Part shown: piece after piece, positions 7,775 to 17,186 of the stretch
How the letters are laid out: every line of letters begins with the position of its first letter
How positions within the stretch are numbered: the stretch's first letter is position 1
NCBI RefSeq assembly: GCF_002419965.1
Contig: NZ_DIHC01000026.1
Location: 70,488 to 134,487 of the forward strand
Direction: 5' to 3'
Source of the DNA: Pseudomonas sp. UBA5706
Lineage (GTDB): Bacteria > Pseudomonadota > Gammaproteobacteria > Pseudomonadales > Pseudomonadaceae
DNA length: 64,000 nt
Position numbers and translations under genes: made by a program
Notes under the pieces: generated by a model
What the model was told of the DNA's origin: nothing
What the model saw: the letters and a program-made list of their open reading frames with translations, nothing else
Database searches by the model: none

Positions 7775-9502
7775 TCAAAGAGTCTCGGAGCCGGTCAGGC
7801 GTTTCAGCGTGCTACGCAGGACCGGGCTGTCAGGTTGTTGTTCGAGGGCTTTGCCCCACACTTTGCGCGCTTCGCGTTGCTCGCCTTTGGCCCAAAGAAC
7901 TTCGCCCAGGTGCGCGGCGACTTCATGATCGGGGTAACGCTCCAGTGCTTCGCGCAGCAGGCGCTCGGCTTCATCAAGATTGCCCAACCGGTAATTGACC
8001 CAGCCCAGGCTGTCGAGCACGGCCGGATCCTCCGGGTTCAACTGGTGGGCTCGTTCGATCAGCTCCTTGGCTTCGGCGTAGCGCGTGGTGCGATCGGACA
8101 GGGTGTAACCCAATGCGTTCAGCGCCATGGCGTTGTCCGGCTCGCGCTTGAGGATTGCGCGCAGATCGGTCTCCATTTGCTTCAGGTCATTGCGTTTCTC
8201 GGCGAGCATGGCGCGGGTGTAGAGCAGATTCAGATCGTCCGGGTACTGCTTGAGCGCCTGGGTCAGGACCTGCCAGCCGCGGTCGCTCTGGTTATTGTTG
8301 GTCAGGGTTTCGGCTTCGATGAGGTACAGCTGGATCGTGTAGTCAGGCTGGTCTGCACGGGCTTGGGCCAGCCGTTTCGAAGCCTCGGCCGTGCTGCCAT
8401 TGCTCATCAGAATGTCAGCCTGACGGAGCTGCGCCGGCAGGTAATCGCTGCCGGGACCAACCTGAGCATATTCGCTCAGGGCGGTCTGGGGGTCGTTGCG
8501 CTCCTCGTAGATGCGACCCAGGTTCACGTGGGCCGAATCGACGTGGCTGCCTCGGGCTACCAGATCTTCCAGATAACCTTGCGCTTCGTCCCAAGCCTTG
8601 TTTTCCAGGCAGACCAGCGCCAGTGAATAACGCAGCTCGTCATCATCCGGGTACTGCTGGACGAGGCTGGAGAACTGCACCTTGGCGTCTTCCATGCGGT
8701 TCTGCTCAACCAGCATGCGGGCGTACGTCAGGCGCAGGCGCTTGTCATCCGGGTACTTCTTGATGCTCTTTTCCAGCAGCGGCATCGCTTCCTTGCCACG
8801 GTCCATGCTTTGCAGCAGCCGTGCGCGCAGCAGAATCGGTGCAACCTCGCCTTCTCCCGGCGGGTTGTCTTCGAGCAGCTTGAGCGACGCCGCACTGTCG
8901 CCTTCCTGCTGGAGCAGCAGCGCTTTGCCGAAAATCAGCTGGCCGTTTTTCGGGTATTTGGCGAGCAGGCGATCGAAGCTGTTGAGCAGGCCCTTGCGTG
9001 TATTGGAATCGGTTTCTGCCGCCGACAGCGCCAGGAAGTCAAAGTGGGTGTCACCCTGACCCTGCAGCACCTTCTCCATATACCGCATCGAGTCGTCATA
9101 GCGACCGGCACGTGCCAACTGAATGGCCGCAGCGCGTTGCGCTTCGAGGTTGCCCGGATCGTTTTTCGCCCAGATCATCGAGGTGTCCAATGCCGCCTGA
9201 TCGGCGCCCAGGTACTCGGCGATACGGAACGCCCGTTCGGAAATCCCCGGATCCTGAGTCTGGATCGCCTGGGTTACGTAGTTGTCCAGCGCAATGTCGA
9301 ATCGATTGCGCTGCCCGGCAAGCTCAGCGGTCAGCAGGCTGACGACCGTCTCCTGGGTGAATGATGCGTAAACCTGCGGCTTGGCATCAGGCGTGGGCGT
9401 CGCTTCTTTCGCTGGAGCAGCAGGCTCCGGGGAAACGGAGGCCGTCGACTGACAACCACCAAGGACGACAAAGGCAAGGAACAACGCGGAGGATTTATTC
9501 AT
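7775..9502 (-). CDS. TPR-repeat lipoprotein
   Basis: The protein has 575 residues with a lipoprotein signal peptide (MNKSSALFLAFVVLGGCQS, lipobox LGGC, Cys about residue 17) followed by a Pro/Ala-rich linker and then a long helical array of tetratricopeptide-like repeats. Clear repeat units include PDDKRLRLTYARMLVEQNR, PDNAMALNALGYTLSDR and PEDPAVLDSLGWVNYRLGN. It is probably outer-membrane anchored, facing the periplasm, and acts as a protein-binding scaffold. The start at 9502 is chosen for the signal peptide, although the frame opens upstream. It lies immediately upstream of lolB and divergent from hemA, as in other pseudomonads. The exact function is unknown. Confidence 0.9.
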   Translation of the reverse strand: MNKSSALFLAFVVLGGCQSTASVSPEPAAPAKEATPTPDAKPQVYASFTQETVVSLLTAELAGQRNRFDIALDNYVTQAIQTQDPGISERAFRIAEYLGADQAALDTSMIWAKNDPGNLEAQRAAAIQLARAGRYDDSMRYMEKVLQGQGDTHFDFLALSAAETDSNTRKGLLNSFDRLLAKYPKNGQLIFGKALLLQQEGDSAASLKLLEDNPPGEGEVAPILLRARLLQSMDRGKEAMPLLEKSIKKYPDDKRLRLTYARMLVEQNRMEDAKVQFSSLVQQYPDDDELRYSLALVCLENKAWDEAQGYLEDLVARGSHVDSAHVNLGRIYEERNDPQTALSEYAQVGPGSDYLPAQLRQADILMSNGSTAEASKRLAQARADQPDYTIQLYLIEAETLTNNNQSDRGWQVLTQALKQYPDDLNLLYTRAMLAEKRNDLKQMETDLRAILKREPDNAMALNALGYTLSDRTTRYAEAKELIERAHQLNPEDPAVLDSLGWVNYRLGNLDEAERLLREALERYPDHEVAAHLGEVLWAKGEQREARKVWGKALEQQPDSPVLRSTLKRLTGSETL

Positions 9503-9759
9503 ATAGGAGAAAGGGCGGCTTACCTGCGGTTTGAAGGCATCATGACACAAGGCAGGGAGCAAACCCACAGCCCACTCGAAAACCAGGACCCGCCATTTAT
9601 AGCCCGCGCCCGGACAATTTGTCGCAGCGCCAAGGCAGCAAAGCGAATCTCTATAGGGACAATAGCCAGTCGCGGACGTTCTGAATGTATTGCGGTGGTT
9701 GTTCTGAATCTATTGAAGTAGGACAATTGCCGGCTTCACGTCACCATCAGCGACCTTGA

Positions 9760-11037
9760 ATGGCCTTTCTTGCACTGGGTATCAACCATAAGACTGCATC
9801 AGTGGATGTCCGCGAGCGCGTGGCATTTACGCCTGAGCAACTGGTTGAAGCATTGCAGCAGCTGTGCCGCCTGACCCAGAGTCGCGAAGCAGCGATCCTG
9901 TCGACCTGCAATCGCAGCGAGCTCTATATAGAGCAGGATCAGCTCACCTCTGACGTCGTACTGCGCTGGCTGGCCGATTATCACCACCTTAACCTCGACG
10001 AGCTGCGCGCCAGTGCCTACGTGCATGAGGAAGACGCAGCCGTGCGTCACATGATGCGCGTGGCATCCGGGCTGGATTCGCTGGTGCTGGGCGAACCGCA
10101 GATTCTCGGTCAGATGAAATCGGCCTATGCCGTGGCCCGCGAAGCCGGAACCATTGGTCCATTACTTGGCCGCTTGTTTCAGGCAACCTTCAGCGCGGCC
10201 AAGCAAGTGCGCACCGACACAGCCATTGGCGAAAACCCGGTCTCGGTGGCCTTTGCCGCCGTCAGCCTGGCCAAGCAGATCTTCAGCGACCTGCAGCGCA
10301 GCCAGGCCTTGCTGATCGGCGCTGGCGAAACCATCACGCTGGTCGCACGGCACCTTCACGACCTGGGCGTCAAGCGTATCGTGGTCGCCAACCGCACCCT
10401 TGAGCGTGCCAGTATGCTGGCCGAACAGTTCGGCGCCCACGCGGTACTGCTGGCCGATATCCCGGCAGAGCTGGTCAACAGCGACATCGTCATCAGTTCC
10501 ACAGCCAGCCAGCTGCCCATTTTGGGTAAGGGCGCCGTCGAAAGCGCACTCAAGCTGCGCAAGCACAAACCGATTTTCATGGTCGATATAGCGGTCCCGC
10601 GTGACATCGAGCCAGAAGTGGGCGAGCTCGACGACGTTTACCTGTATACCGTGGACGATCTGCATGAAGTCGTTGCAGAGAACCTCAAGAGTCGTCAGGG
10701 CGCTGCCCAGGCGGCCGAGGAGCTGGTAAGCGTCGGCGTCGATGACTTCATGTCGCGTCTGCGCGAGCTGGCGGCGGTCGATGTGCTCAGGGCCTATCGT
10801 CAACAAAGCGAACGTCTGCGCGACGAAGAGCTGCAAAAAGCCCAACGCATGCTTGCCAATGGCACCAATGCCGAAGATGTTTTAATGGCGCTGGCACGGG
10901 GTCTGACCAATAAATTGATGCACGCGCCCAGCGTGCAACTGAAAAAGCTGTCCGCCGAAGGCCGCGTCGATGCGCTGGCCATGGCCCAGGAACTCTTTGC
11001 CCTCAATGAGGGCTCCACGGATAAACCCCCGCAATGA
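9760..11037 (+). CDS. hemA: Glutamyl-tRNA reductase
   Basis: This 425-residue enzyme reduces glutamyl-tRNA to glutamate-1-semialdehyde, the first committed step of C5 tetrapyrrole synthesis. The N-terminal ALGINHKTASVDVRE and the catalytic-Cys segment AILSTCNRSELY are intact. The NADPH domain begins LLIGAGETITLVARHL and carries VANRTLERA. The C-terminal dimerisation helix is complete. It overlaps prfA by 4 bases (ATGA), and the run hemA-prfA-prmC is conserved in gamma-proteobacteria. A clear Shine-Dalgarno is not visible, so translation initiation may be weak. Confidence 0.98.
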   Translation: MAFLALGINHKTASVDVRERVAFTPEQLVEALQQLCRLTQSREAAILSTCNRSELYIEQDQLTSDVVLRWLADYHHLNLDELRASAYVHEEDAAVRHMMRVASGLDSLVLGEPQILGQMKSAYAVAREAGTIGPLLGRLFQATFSAAKQVRTDTAIGENPVSVAFAAVSLAKQIFSDLQRSQALLIGAGETITLVARHLHDLGVKRIVVANRTLERASMLAEQFGAHAVLLADIPAELVNSDIVISSTASQLPILGKGAVESALKLRKHKPIFMVDIAVPRDIEPEVGELDDVYLYTVDDLHEVVAENLKSRQGAAQAAEELVSVGVDDFMSRLRELAAVDVLRAYRQQSERLRDEELQKAQRMLANGTNAEDVLMALARGLTNKLMHAPSVQLKKLSAEGRVDALAMAQELFALNEGSTDKPPQ

Positions 11038-12116
11038 AAGCTTCACTGCTCAATAAGCTGGACGTGCTCAGCGATCGATTCGAGGAATTGACCGCACTGC
11101 TTGGCGATGCCGAAGTCATTTCCAACCAGACCAAATTCCGCGCCTACTCCCGTGAGTATGCCGAAATCGAGCCCGTGATCCAGACCTACAAGCAACTGCA
11201 GAAGGTGCAGCGCGACCTCGAAGGTGCCCAGGCGCTGCTCAAGGACAGCGACCCGGACATGCGCGAAATGGCGGTCGAGGAGGTGCGTGAGGGCAAGGAT
11301 CAACTGGCGGTGCTGGAAAGCGATCTGCAAAAGATGCTGCTACCCAAGGACCCCAACGACGGTCGCAACGTGTTTCTGGAAATTCGCGCCGGCACCGGTG
11401 GCGACGAAGCAGCGATCTTCTCCGGCGATCTGTTCCGCATGTATTCGCGTTACGCCGAGCGTCGCGGCTGGCGTGTAGAGATCCTGTCCGAGAATGAAGG
11501 CGAGCATGGCGGCTTCAAGGAAGTCATCGCGCGCGTCGAGGGCGAAAGCGTGTACGGCAAGCTGAAATTCGAGTCCGGCGCGCACCGTGTGCAACGGGTG
11601 CCCGAGACCGAATCCCAAGGCAGGATCCACACCTCTGCCTGCACCGTCGCGGTGTTGCCCGAGCCTGACGAGCAGCAAGCCATCGAAATCAACCCTGCAG
11701 ACTTGCGTGTCGACACCTATCGCTCCTCCGGCGCAGGGGGCCAGCACGTAAACAAGACCGATTCGGCGATTCGTATCACGCACCTGCCGACCGGCATTGT
11801 CGTCGAATGTCAGGAAGAGCGCTCCCAGCACAAGAACCGCGCCCGGGCCATGTCCTGGCTGTCGGCCAAGCTCAACGATCAGCAAACCGCTGCGGCCGCC
11901 AACGCGATCGCCAGTGAGCGTAAATTGCTGGTGGGTTCGGGCGATCGTTCGGAACGCATCCGCACGTACAATTTTCCACAGGGGCGAGTGACGGATCATC
12001 GCGTCAACCTGACGCTCTATTCGCTGGATGAAGTTTTGGCCGGCGGGGTCGATGCAGTGATAGAACCGTTGCTTGCCGAGTATCAGGCAGACCAACTTGC
12101 GGCACTGGGTGAGTAA
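11034..12116 (+). CDS. prfA: Peptide chain release factor 1
   Basis: The 360-residue RF1 ends translation at UAA and UAG. The catalytic loop GAGGQHVNKTDSA (GGQ at about residues 234-236) and the PSTS-type recognition region near residues 185-200 are in place. The start overlaps the hemA stop and the stop abuts the prmC start, so the three genes are translationally coupled. Because RF1 is intact, internal TAG codons elsewhere in the window should be read as true stops. Confidence 0.98.
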   Translation: MKASLLNKLDVLSDRFEELTALLGDAEVISNQTKFRAYSREYAEIEPVIQTYKQLQKVQRDLEGAQALLKDSDPDMREMAVEEVREGKDQLAVLESDLQKMLLPKDPNDGRNVFLEIRAGTGGDEAAIFSGDLFRMYSRYAERRGWRVEILSENEGEHGGFKEVIARVEGESVYGKLKFESGAHRVQRVPETESQGRIHTSACTVAVLPEPDEQQAIEINPADLRVDTYRSSGAGGQHVNKTDSAIRITHLPTGIVVECQEERSQHKNRARAMSWLSAKLNDQQTAAAANAIASERKLLVGSGDRSERIRTYNFPQGRVTDHRVNLTLYSLDEVLAGGVDAVIEPLLAEYQADQLAALGE

Positions 12117-12950
12117 ATGACCATCATCGCCAGCTTGTTAAGAAACGCTGAGCTACCGGATTCTCCGACAGCCCGCCTGGATGTCGAACTGCTGCTGGCA
12201 GCTGCCCTGGGCAAGCCGCGCAGTTTTTTGCACACCTGGCCCGAACGTATCGTCAGCACCGAAGCGGCGCAGACATTCGAGGGCTATCTGCAGCGTCGTC
12301 GTACCGGAGAGCCGGTGGCCTACATTCTGGGCCAGCAGGGGTTCTGGAATATCGATCTTGAAGTCGCGACGCATACGTTGATTCCTCGTCCGGAAACCGA
12401 AATGCTGGTGGAAACCGCATTGGAGTTGCTGCCTGGCGCAATCCCTCATCGCTTGCTCGACCTGGGTACCGGCACGGGGGCAATCGCGTTGTCGCTGGCC
12501 AAGGATCGTCCACAGTGGGAGGTGACGGCAGTTGACCGGGTGGAGCAAGCCGTCGCCCTGGCCGAACGCAATCGTCAGCGATTGCATCTGGATAATGCGC
12601 AGGTACTGGCCAGCCATTGGTTTAGCGCCGTGCAAGGGCTGCGTTTTGATTTGATCCTGAGCAACCCTCCTTATATAGCCTCCGACGATCCGCATCTGGC
12701 GGAAGGTGACGTGCGATTCGAGCCTAGCAGCGCGCTGGTTTCAGGCTCTGACGGCCTGGACGATTTGCGCCTGATCGTCTCTCAGGCGCCCGAGCATCTG
12801 GAAGCGGGCGGCTGGTTACTGCTTGAACACGGCTACGATCAGGGCCCAGCGGTGCGCGAACTGCTCAACCATCACGGTTTCGAGCAGATCCAGACCCGAC
12901 GCGACCTGGGTGATCACGAGCGCATCACGTTCGGGCGAGTGCCGTGCTGA
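12117..12950 (+). CDS. prmC: Release factor glutamine methyltransferase
   Basis: This 277-residue SAM-dependent enzyme methylates the GGQ glutamine of RF1 and RF2. An N-terminal helical domain is followed by the SAM site LLDLGTGTGAIALSLA and the substrate-glutamine motif SNPPYIA, both diagnostic. It begins directly at the prfA stop and overlaps the moeB start by 7 bases, fitting one operon in which the methyltransferase is made next to its substrate. Confidence 0.97.
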   Translation: MTIIASLLRNAELPDSPTARLDVELLLAAALGKPRSFLHTWPERIVSTEAAQTFEGYLQRRRTGEPVAYILGQQGFWNIDLEVATHTLIPRPETEMLVETALELLPGAIPHRLLDLGTGTGAIALSLAKDRPQWEVTAVDRVEQAVALAERNRQRLHLDNAQVLASHWFSAVQGLRFDLILSNPPYIASDDPHLAEGDVRFEPSSALVSGSDGLDDLRLIVSQAPEHLEAGGWLLLEHGYDQGPAVRELLNHHGFEQIQTRRDLGDHERITFGRVPC

Positions 12951-13717
12951 CTGACGAAGAACTGCTGCGCTATAGCCGGCAGATCCTTCTGCAGCACGTC
13001 GATATCGACGGGCAATTGCGCCTCAAACACAGTCGCGCGTTGATCGTCGGCGTTGGCGGCCTGGGGTCGCCTGTGGCGCTTTACCTGGCGGCTGCGGGAG
13101 TTGGCGAGTTGCATCTGGCGGATTTCGACACCGTCGACCTGACCAACCTGCAACGACAGATCATCCACGACAGCCAGAGCGTGGGTCAGCGTAAAGTCGA
13201 TTCGGCAATCGCTCGCCTGAGCGCCATGAATCCTGAAGTCACGCTGGTGGCCCACCGGGCCGCAATGGACCAGGACTCTCTGGCGAGCGCCGTCGAGGCA
13301 GTGGACCTGGTGCTTGATTGCTCCGATAACTTCACCACGCGCGAAGCGGTGAACGAGGCCTGTGTCGCGGCGGGCAAGCCTCTGGTCAGCGGTGCGGCGA
13401 TTCGCCTGGAAGGGCAATTGTCGGTGTTCGACCCGCGTCGAGCCGATAGTCCTTGCTACCACTGTTTATACGGGCATGGCAGTGAAAGCGAATTGACCTG
13501 CAGCGAAGCGGGCGTCATCGGGCCGTTGGTTGGGCTGGTGGGCAGCCTGCAGGCACTGGAAGCCATGAAGCTGTTGGCCGGTTTTGGTGAGCCAATGGTG
13601 GGCCGTCTGCTGTTGATTGATGCTCTGGGTACGCGATTTCGCGAGCTGAAAGTCAAACGTGATCCGGGTTGCAGCGTCTGCGGCGCGGCCCATGATAGAA
13701 CGGTCGAGCATGGCTAG
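12944..13717 (+). CDS. moeB: Molybdopterin-synthase adenylyltransferase MoeB (ThiF/HesA family)
   Basis: This 257-residue E1-like enzyme adenylates the C-terminus of the small sulfur-carrier subunit (MoaD). The nucleotide loop VGVGGLGSPVALYLAAAGVG, the DFDTVDLTNLQRQI motif and two zinc-ligand CxxC pairs (CYHC and CSVC) are visible. Length matches MoeB and not the longer rhodanese fusions. It overlaps both prmC and the murI start region. ThiF is a close alternative, but the context (after prmC, before murI) is the usual Pseudomonas moeB position. Confidence 0.92.
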   Translation: MLTDEELLRYSRQILLQHVDIDGQLRLKHSRALIVGVGGLGSPVALYLAAAGVGELHLADFDTVDLTNLQRQIIHDSQSVGQRKVDSAIARLSAMNPEVTLVAHRAAMDQDSLASAVEAVDLVLDCSDNFTTREAVNEACVAAGKPLVSGAAIRLEGQLSVFDPRRADSPCYHCLYGHGSESELTCSEAGVIGPLVGLVGSLQALEAMKLLAGFGEPMVGRLLLIDALGTRFRELKVKRDPGCSVCGAAHDRTVEHG

Positions 13718-14510
13718 AGACAGCGACGCGCCTGTTGGGGTTTTCGATTCCGGTGTCGGTGGGTTGTCAGTGCTGGGCGAGATTCATCAATTGCTGCCCA
13801 AAGAATCACTGCTTTACGTTGCCGATTGCGGTCACATTCCCTACGGCGAAAAGACCCCGGCGTTCATTCGCGAGCGTTGCGTGGCCATCGCCGAGTTCTT
13901 TCGTGCGCAAGGCGCCAAGGCGCTGGTGCTGGCTTGTAATACCGCGACAGTTGCTGCGGTTGCCGACCTGCGCGAGCGTTACCCGGACTGGCCGCTGGTC
14001 GGCATGGAGCCCGCTGTCAAACCGGCAGCGGCGGCCACGCGAAGTGGCGTGGTGGGTGTGTTGGCAACGACGGGCACGTTGCAGAGCGCCAAGTTCGCCG
14101 CATTACTGGACCGTTTTGCCGCCGACGTGCAGGTGATTACCCAGCCATGCCCTGGCCTGGTGGAGTTAATCGAAACGGGGGATCTGGCCAGCCCGGCCAT
14201 CCGCCAGCTTTTGCAGGGCTACGTCGAGCCGTTACTCGCTGCGGGCTGTGACACCATTATTCTCGGCTGCACCCATTACCCCTTCCTCAAGCCGCTGCTC
14301 AGCGACATGATTCCAGCGTCCATCACGCTGATTGACACCGGCGCCGCGGTAGCCCGGCAGTTGCAGCGGCTGCTCAGTCAGCACGAACTCCTGGCGAGCG
14401 GCCGACCCCATCCCACCCAGTTCTGGACGAGCGGCGATACGGACAATTTCAGAAAAATCCTACCTTTGTTGTGGAAAAAATCTGACAGTGTGCGAAGCTT
14501 CGTTTCGTGA
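13710..14510 (+). CDS. murI: Glutamate racemase
   Basis: This 266-residue cytoplasmic enzyme makes D-glutamate for peptidoglycan. Both catalytic cysteines are seen, in LACNTATVAAV (first) and LGCTHYPF (second), as is the N-terminal GVFDSGVGGLSVL motif. The start at 13710 (MARDSDAPVGVFDSG) overlaps the last codons of moeB. An upstream in-frame ATG at 13692 is possible but would give an atypical extension. It is the last gene of the hemA operon. Confidence 0.96.
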   Translation: MARDSDAPVGVFDSGVGGLSVLGEIHQLLPKESLLYVADCGHIPYGEKTPAFIRERCVAIAEFFRAQGAKALVLACNTATVAAVADLRERYPDWPLVGMEPAVKPAAAATRSGVVGVLATTGTLQSAKFAALLDRFAADVQVITQPCPGLVELIETGDLASPAIRQLLQGYVEPLLAAGCDTIILGCTHYPFLKPLLSDMIPASITLIDTGAAVARQLQRLLSQHELLASGRPHPTQFWTSGDTDNFRKILPLLWKKSDSVRSFVS

Positions 14511-14622
14511 AAAAAACGTGAATTGCACTGGTCGCGGCTGAACTAACGTTCACCGGCAGATTTCTATAGCCAGTCTTTTGTTATAAAAATTTTTAACTGC
14601 ATTCGTAAATGGGATGTTTCAG

Positions 14623-15141
14623 ATGAAGCGACTGTTTTGTTTGGCTGCGATTGCGGCCGCGTTGTCGGGGCAGAGTGCGATTGCACAAGCTGATGGGGTT
14701 GAGTTTTCGGTAGGGCAAACCGGCGAATCGACGATGACCTATCGTTTGGGCGCGCAATTTGATTGGGATAAAAGCTGGTGGCAGACCGGTGTAGGTCGCC
14801 TGACCGGTTACTGGAGCGGCGCTTACACCTATTGGGAAGGCGACAAGAATTCCAGCAACAATAGCTTGTCGTTCTCTCCGGTATTCGTTTATGAATTCGC
14901 CGGTGACAGCGTGAAGCCTTATGTGGAAGCCGGTATCGGCGGTGCTGTATTCCAGCGCACGGAAGTTGAAGGTAACAAACTGGGCAGCGCCTTTCAGTTC
15001 GAAGACCGTATTGGCTTTGGTCTGCGTTTCGCCGGTGGTCATGAAGTGGGCCTGCGCGCGACTCACTACTCCAACGGCGGCATGACCACCAATAACGACG
15101 GTATCGAAAGCTACGCTATCCATTACACGATGCCGTTCTAA
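14623..15141 (+). CDS. PagL-like lipid A 3-O-deacylase (acyloxyacyl hydrolase)
   Basis: This 172-residue outer-membrane beta-barrel protein has a Sec signal peptide (MKRLFCLAAIAAALSGQSAIA). The mature part begins DGVEFSVGQTGES, has alternating strands, and carries the catalytic His-x-Ser in ATHYSNGG followed by an acidic position in DGIESYAIHY. It ends in aromatic MPF, typical of barrel proteins. PagL removes a 3-linked acyl chain from lipid A. An upstream in-frame ATG lies at 14614, but 14623 gives the standard signal peptide. It is monocistronic. Confidence 0.85.
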   Translation: MKRLFCLAAIAAALSGQSAIAQADGVEFSVGQTGESTMTYRLGAQFDWDKSWWQTGVGRLTGYWSGAYTYWEGDKNSSNNSLSFSPVFVYEFAGDSVKPYVEAGIGGAVFQRTEVEGNKLGSAFQFEDRIGFGLRFAGGHEVGLRATHYSNGGMTTNNDGIESYAIHYTMPF

Positions 15142-15213
15142 GTTCTACTGCGACAAGATGCATCGATGTAATCGCAACCAAGCCTGCTCCCGTTGAGGTA
15201 GGCAATGTAAATT

Positions 15214-15283
15214 CTGTAGCAGGACGGTTTGCTGGAGGTGGCGCTCCTGAGCGCGGCACCGCCGGCAAACCTTGCTGCTACAG
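15214..15283. repeat. REP-like palindrome (copy 1)
   Basis: Inverted arms CTGTAGCAGGACGGTTTGC and its counterpart ending GCTGCTACAG enclose about 25 bases. It is the same family as the copies at 22778, 36093, 39874 and 48942, and lies between convergent genes. Confidence 0.75.
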
Positions 15284-15314
15284 AGTGATGCCAAGCGTCA
15301 TAAAACACCGACTT

Positions 15315-15632
15315 TTATAAATACGCCGTCTCAATCCCTTCCCGCTCGGTGATGCATTCCGGCGAACCCATCTCGAACTCCCTGCAGATCAACGGCCTTC
15401 TGTCATAGATCGTGCACATCATCGTGTTGCGATCCAGCGCCGCACACCAGCCATCGTCCAGGCGCAGCATGACTTCGCCGCCCCAGTCGTCGGTATCGAT
15501 GAAACGCTCCGGTACGCCGGTATCGGTGATCAGCATCACTTCCAGCTGGCAGCAACAAGCCGCGCAGGTGGAACAGGTGACGGCAGACTCTGTGGATTCG
15601 ACGGGAAGTTGCAGCAGGGGAATGACAGTCAT
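15315..15632 (-). CDS. YkgJ-family cysteine-cluster protein
   Basis: The protein has 105 residues and an N-terminal Cys cluster (CSTCAACCCQLEV) and later cysteines in WCAALDRNTMMCTIYDRRPLIC and MGSPEC. This CxxCxxxC arrangement is that of the UPF0153/YkgJ zinc- or iron-binding family, whose biochemical role is unknown. The frame is open back to a GTG at 15734 overlapping the photolyase stop (GTGA), which would add 34 residues. I prefer the ATG at 15632 because the cluster then sits at the usual place. No good Shine-Dalgarno is seen for either start. Confidence 0.82.
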   Translation of the reverse strand: MTVIPLLQLPVESTESAVTCSTCAACCCQLEVMLITDTGVPERFIDTDDWGGEVMLRLDDGWCAALDRNTMMCTIYDRRPLICREFEMGSPECITEREGIETAYL

Positions 15633-15730
15633 GCGCCGCAGTGTAATGCAGCCAGCCTGCAGTCGGGGGCCTGCCTGACGGGCGTCGGGTTCATGCCGGT
15701 CGCCGCTGAGCCAGTCGATCGTTCTGGTGA

Positions 15731-17176
15731 TCACTCATGGTGTTGGGTTTCTGCTTGCCGATGGGGCAGGGATTTGAACGCGGTCAAGGCGCGCTCGCGG
15801 CTGGACTTGAGATCGACGATCGGCGCCGGGTAACCTTCGACGCCGAATAAACCGCCCAGTGCTGACGGATCATGGACGTCACGCTTGTTCAGGCCAGCGA
15901 GTTCGGGCACCCACTTTTTGATGAAAACACCTTGCGGGTCGAAGCGCTCGGACTGGTTCAGCGGATTGAAGATACGGAAATACGGTGAGGAGTCGGTACC
16001 GGTTGAAGAACTCCACTGCCAGCCGCCGTTGTTCGCAGCCAGGTCACCATCGATCAGATGCTGCATGAAGAAGCGTTCGCCTTCGCGCCAGTCGATCAGC
16101 AGGTTCTTGGTGAGAAACATTGCTACGATCATTCGCAAACGGTTATGCATCCAGCCGGTTGCCAAAAGTTGACGCATGGCGGCGTCGATGATTGGTAGCC
16201 CGGTTCGCCCTTGTTGCCAAGCTTTCAGATCGTCGGGTGCGTGGCGCCACGTCAGCGCTTCTGTTTCCGGGCGGAAGGCACGATGACGTGACACGCGCGG
16301 GAAGCCGACCAGCACGTGCTTGTAGAACTCTCGCCACAATAGCTCGTTGATCCAGGTCACCGAGCCAACATTTCCCGTCTCGAACTCGCCATTATTACTG
16401 CGTAAAGCAGCATGCAGGCACTGCCGCGCAGACACCACGCCTGCTGCAAGGTACGCCGACAGTTGACTGGTGCCGGGTTTGGCCGGGAAGTCGCGTTCGT
16501 CGTTGTAGTAATGGACTGCATCGTCAGTGAAATGCTCCAGACGCTGGCGGGCTTCGTGCTCACCGGCCGGCCAGAGGGCTTTCAACTCCTCGGGCGGCGT
16601 CGCGAAACCCTTTACGTACTCGGGCACGTCATCACTTTTAACCTGCAAGGGCGCCTGTTTTTTTGGCAGTCTTACCAGGGCTGGCACCGAGTGATGCAGG
16701 CGCCCGTAGCACACCTTGCGAAACTGAGTATAAACCTTGAAATAACCCCCGCTTCTGGTCAGCACGGTGCCCGGTTTAAAGAACAGTTGATCCAGCTGAC
16801 GAGTGAAGCCAATGCCCTGATCGGCCAGTGCGATCTCGACCGCCCGGTCGCGCTTCTCTTCGTTGACCCCGTATTCCTCGTTGGCGTGAACATGCGTGAT
16901 ACCGTGGCGCTTGCACAGCTCAAGCAAGGCGCTGGGCACTTGGTCCCAAGTGTCGGCCTGCACGATTAGCAGCGGCACATTCAGGGCGTGCAATTCGTTT
17001 TTCAGCGCCGAGAGATTGCGCATCCAAAAATCGACTTTGACCGAAGCGTCGTCGTGGCTGAGCCACTGCGCGGGGGTGATCATGTAGACGGCCAGCGCTG
17101 GGCCCTGCTCCATCGCAGCGCTCAAGGCCGTGTTGTCATGTACGCGCAGGTCGGTGCGCAACCAGATCAGTTGCAT
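15731..17176 (-). CDS. phrB: Deoxyribodipyrimidine photolyase
   Basis: This 481-residue class I CPD photolyase repairs pyrimidine dimers using FADH- and blue light. The N-terminal antenna domain starts MQLIWLRTDLRVHDNTAL. The FAD domain carries TSQLSAYLAAGVVSARQC, WINELLWREFYKH, ATGWMHNRLRMIVAMFLTK and NNGGWQWSSSTGTD, all hallmark segments. It starts 10 bases after the MerR-type regulator stop and closes the ybgA-merR-phrB operon, which implies light- or stress-controlled expression. Confidence 0.97.
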   Translation of the reverse strand: MQLIWLRTDLRVHDNTALSAAMEQGPALAVYMITPAQWLSHDDASVKVDFWMRNLSALKNELHALNVPLLIVQADTWDQVPSALLELCKRHGITHVHANEEYGVNEEKRDRAVEIALADQGIGFTRQLDQLFFKPGTVLTRSGGYFKVYTQFRKVCYGRLHHSVPALVRLPKKQAPLQVKSDDVPEYVKGFATPPEELKALWPAGEHEARQRLEHFTDDAVHYYNDERDFPAKPGTSQLSAYLAAGVVSARQCLHAALRSNNGEFETGNVGSVTWINELLWREFYKHVLVGFPRVSRHRAFRPETEALTWRHAPDDLKAWQQGRTGLPIIDAAMRQLLATGWMHNRLRMIVAMFLTKNLLIDWREGERFFMQHLIDGDLAANNGGWQWSSSTGTDSSPYFRIFNPLNQSERFDPQGVFIKKWVPELAGLNKRDVHDPSALGGLFGVEGYPAPIVDLKSSRERALTAFKSLPHRQAETQHHE

Positions 17177-17186
17177 TTTTAAATCC

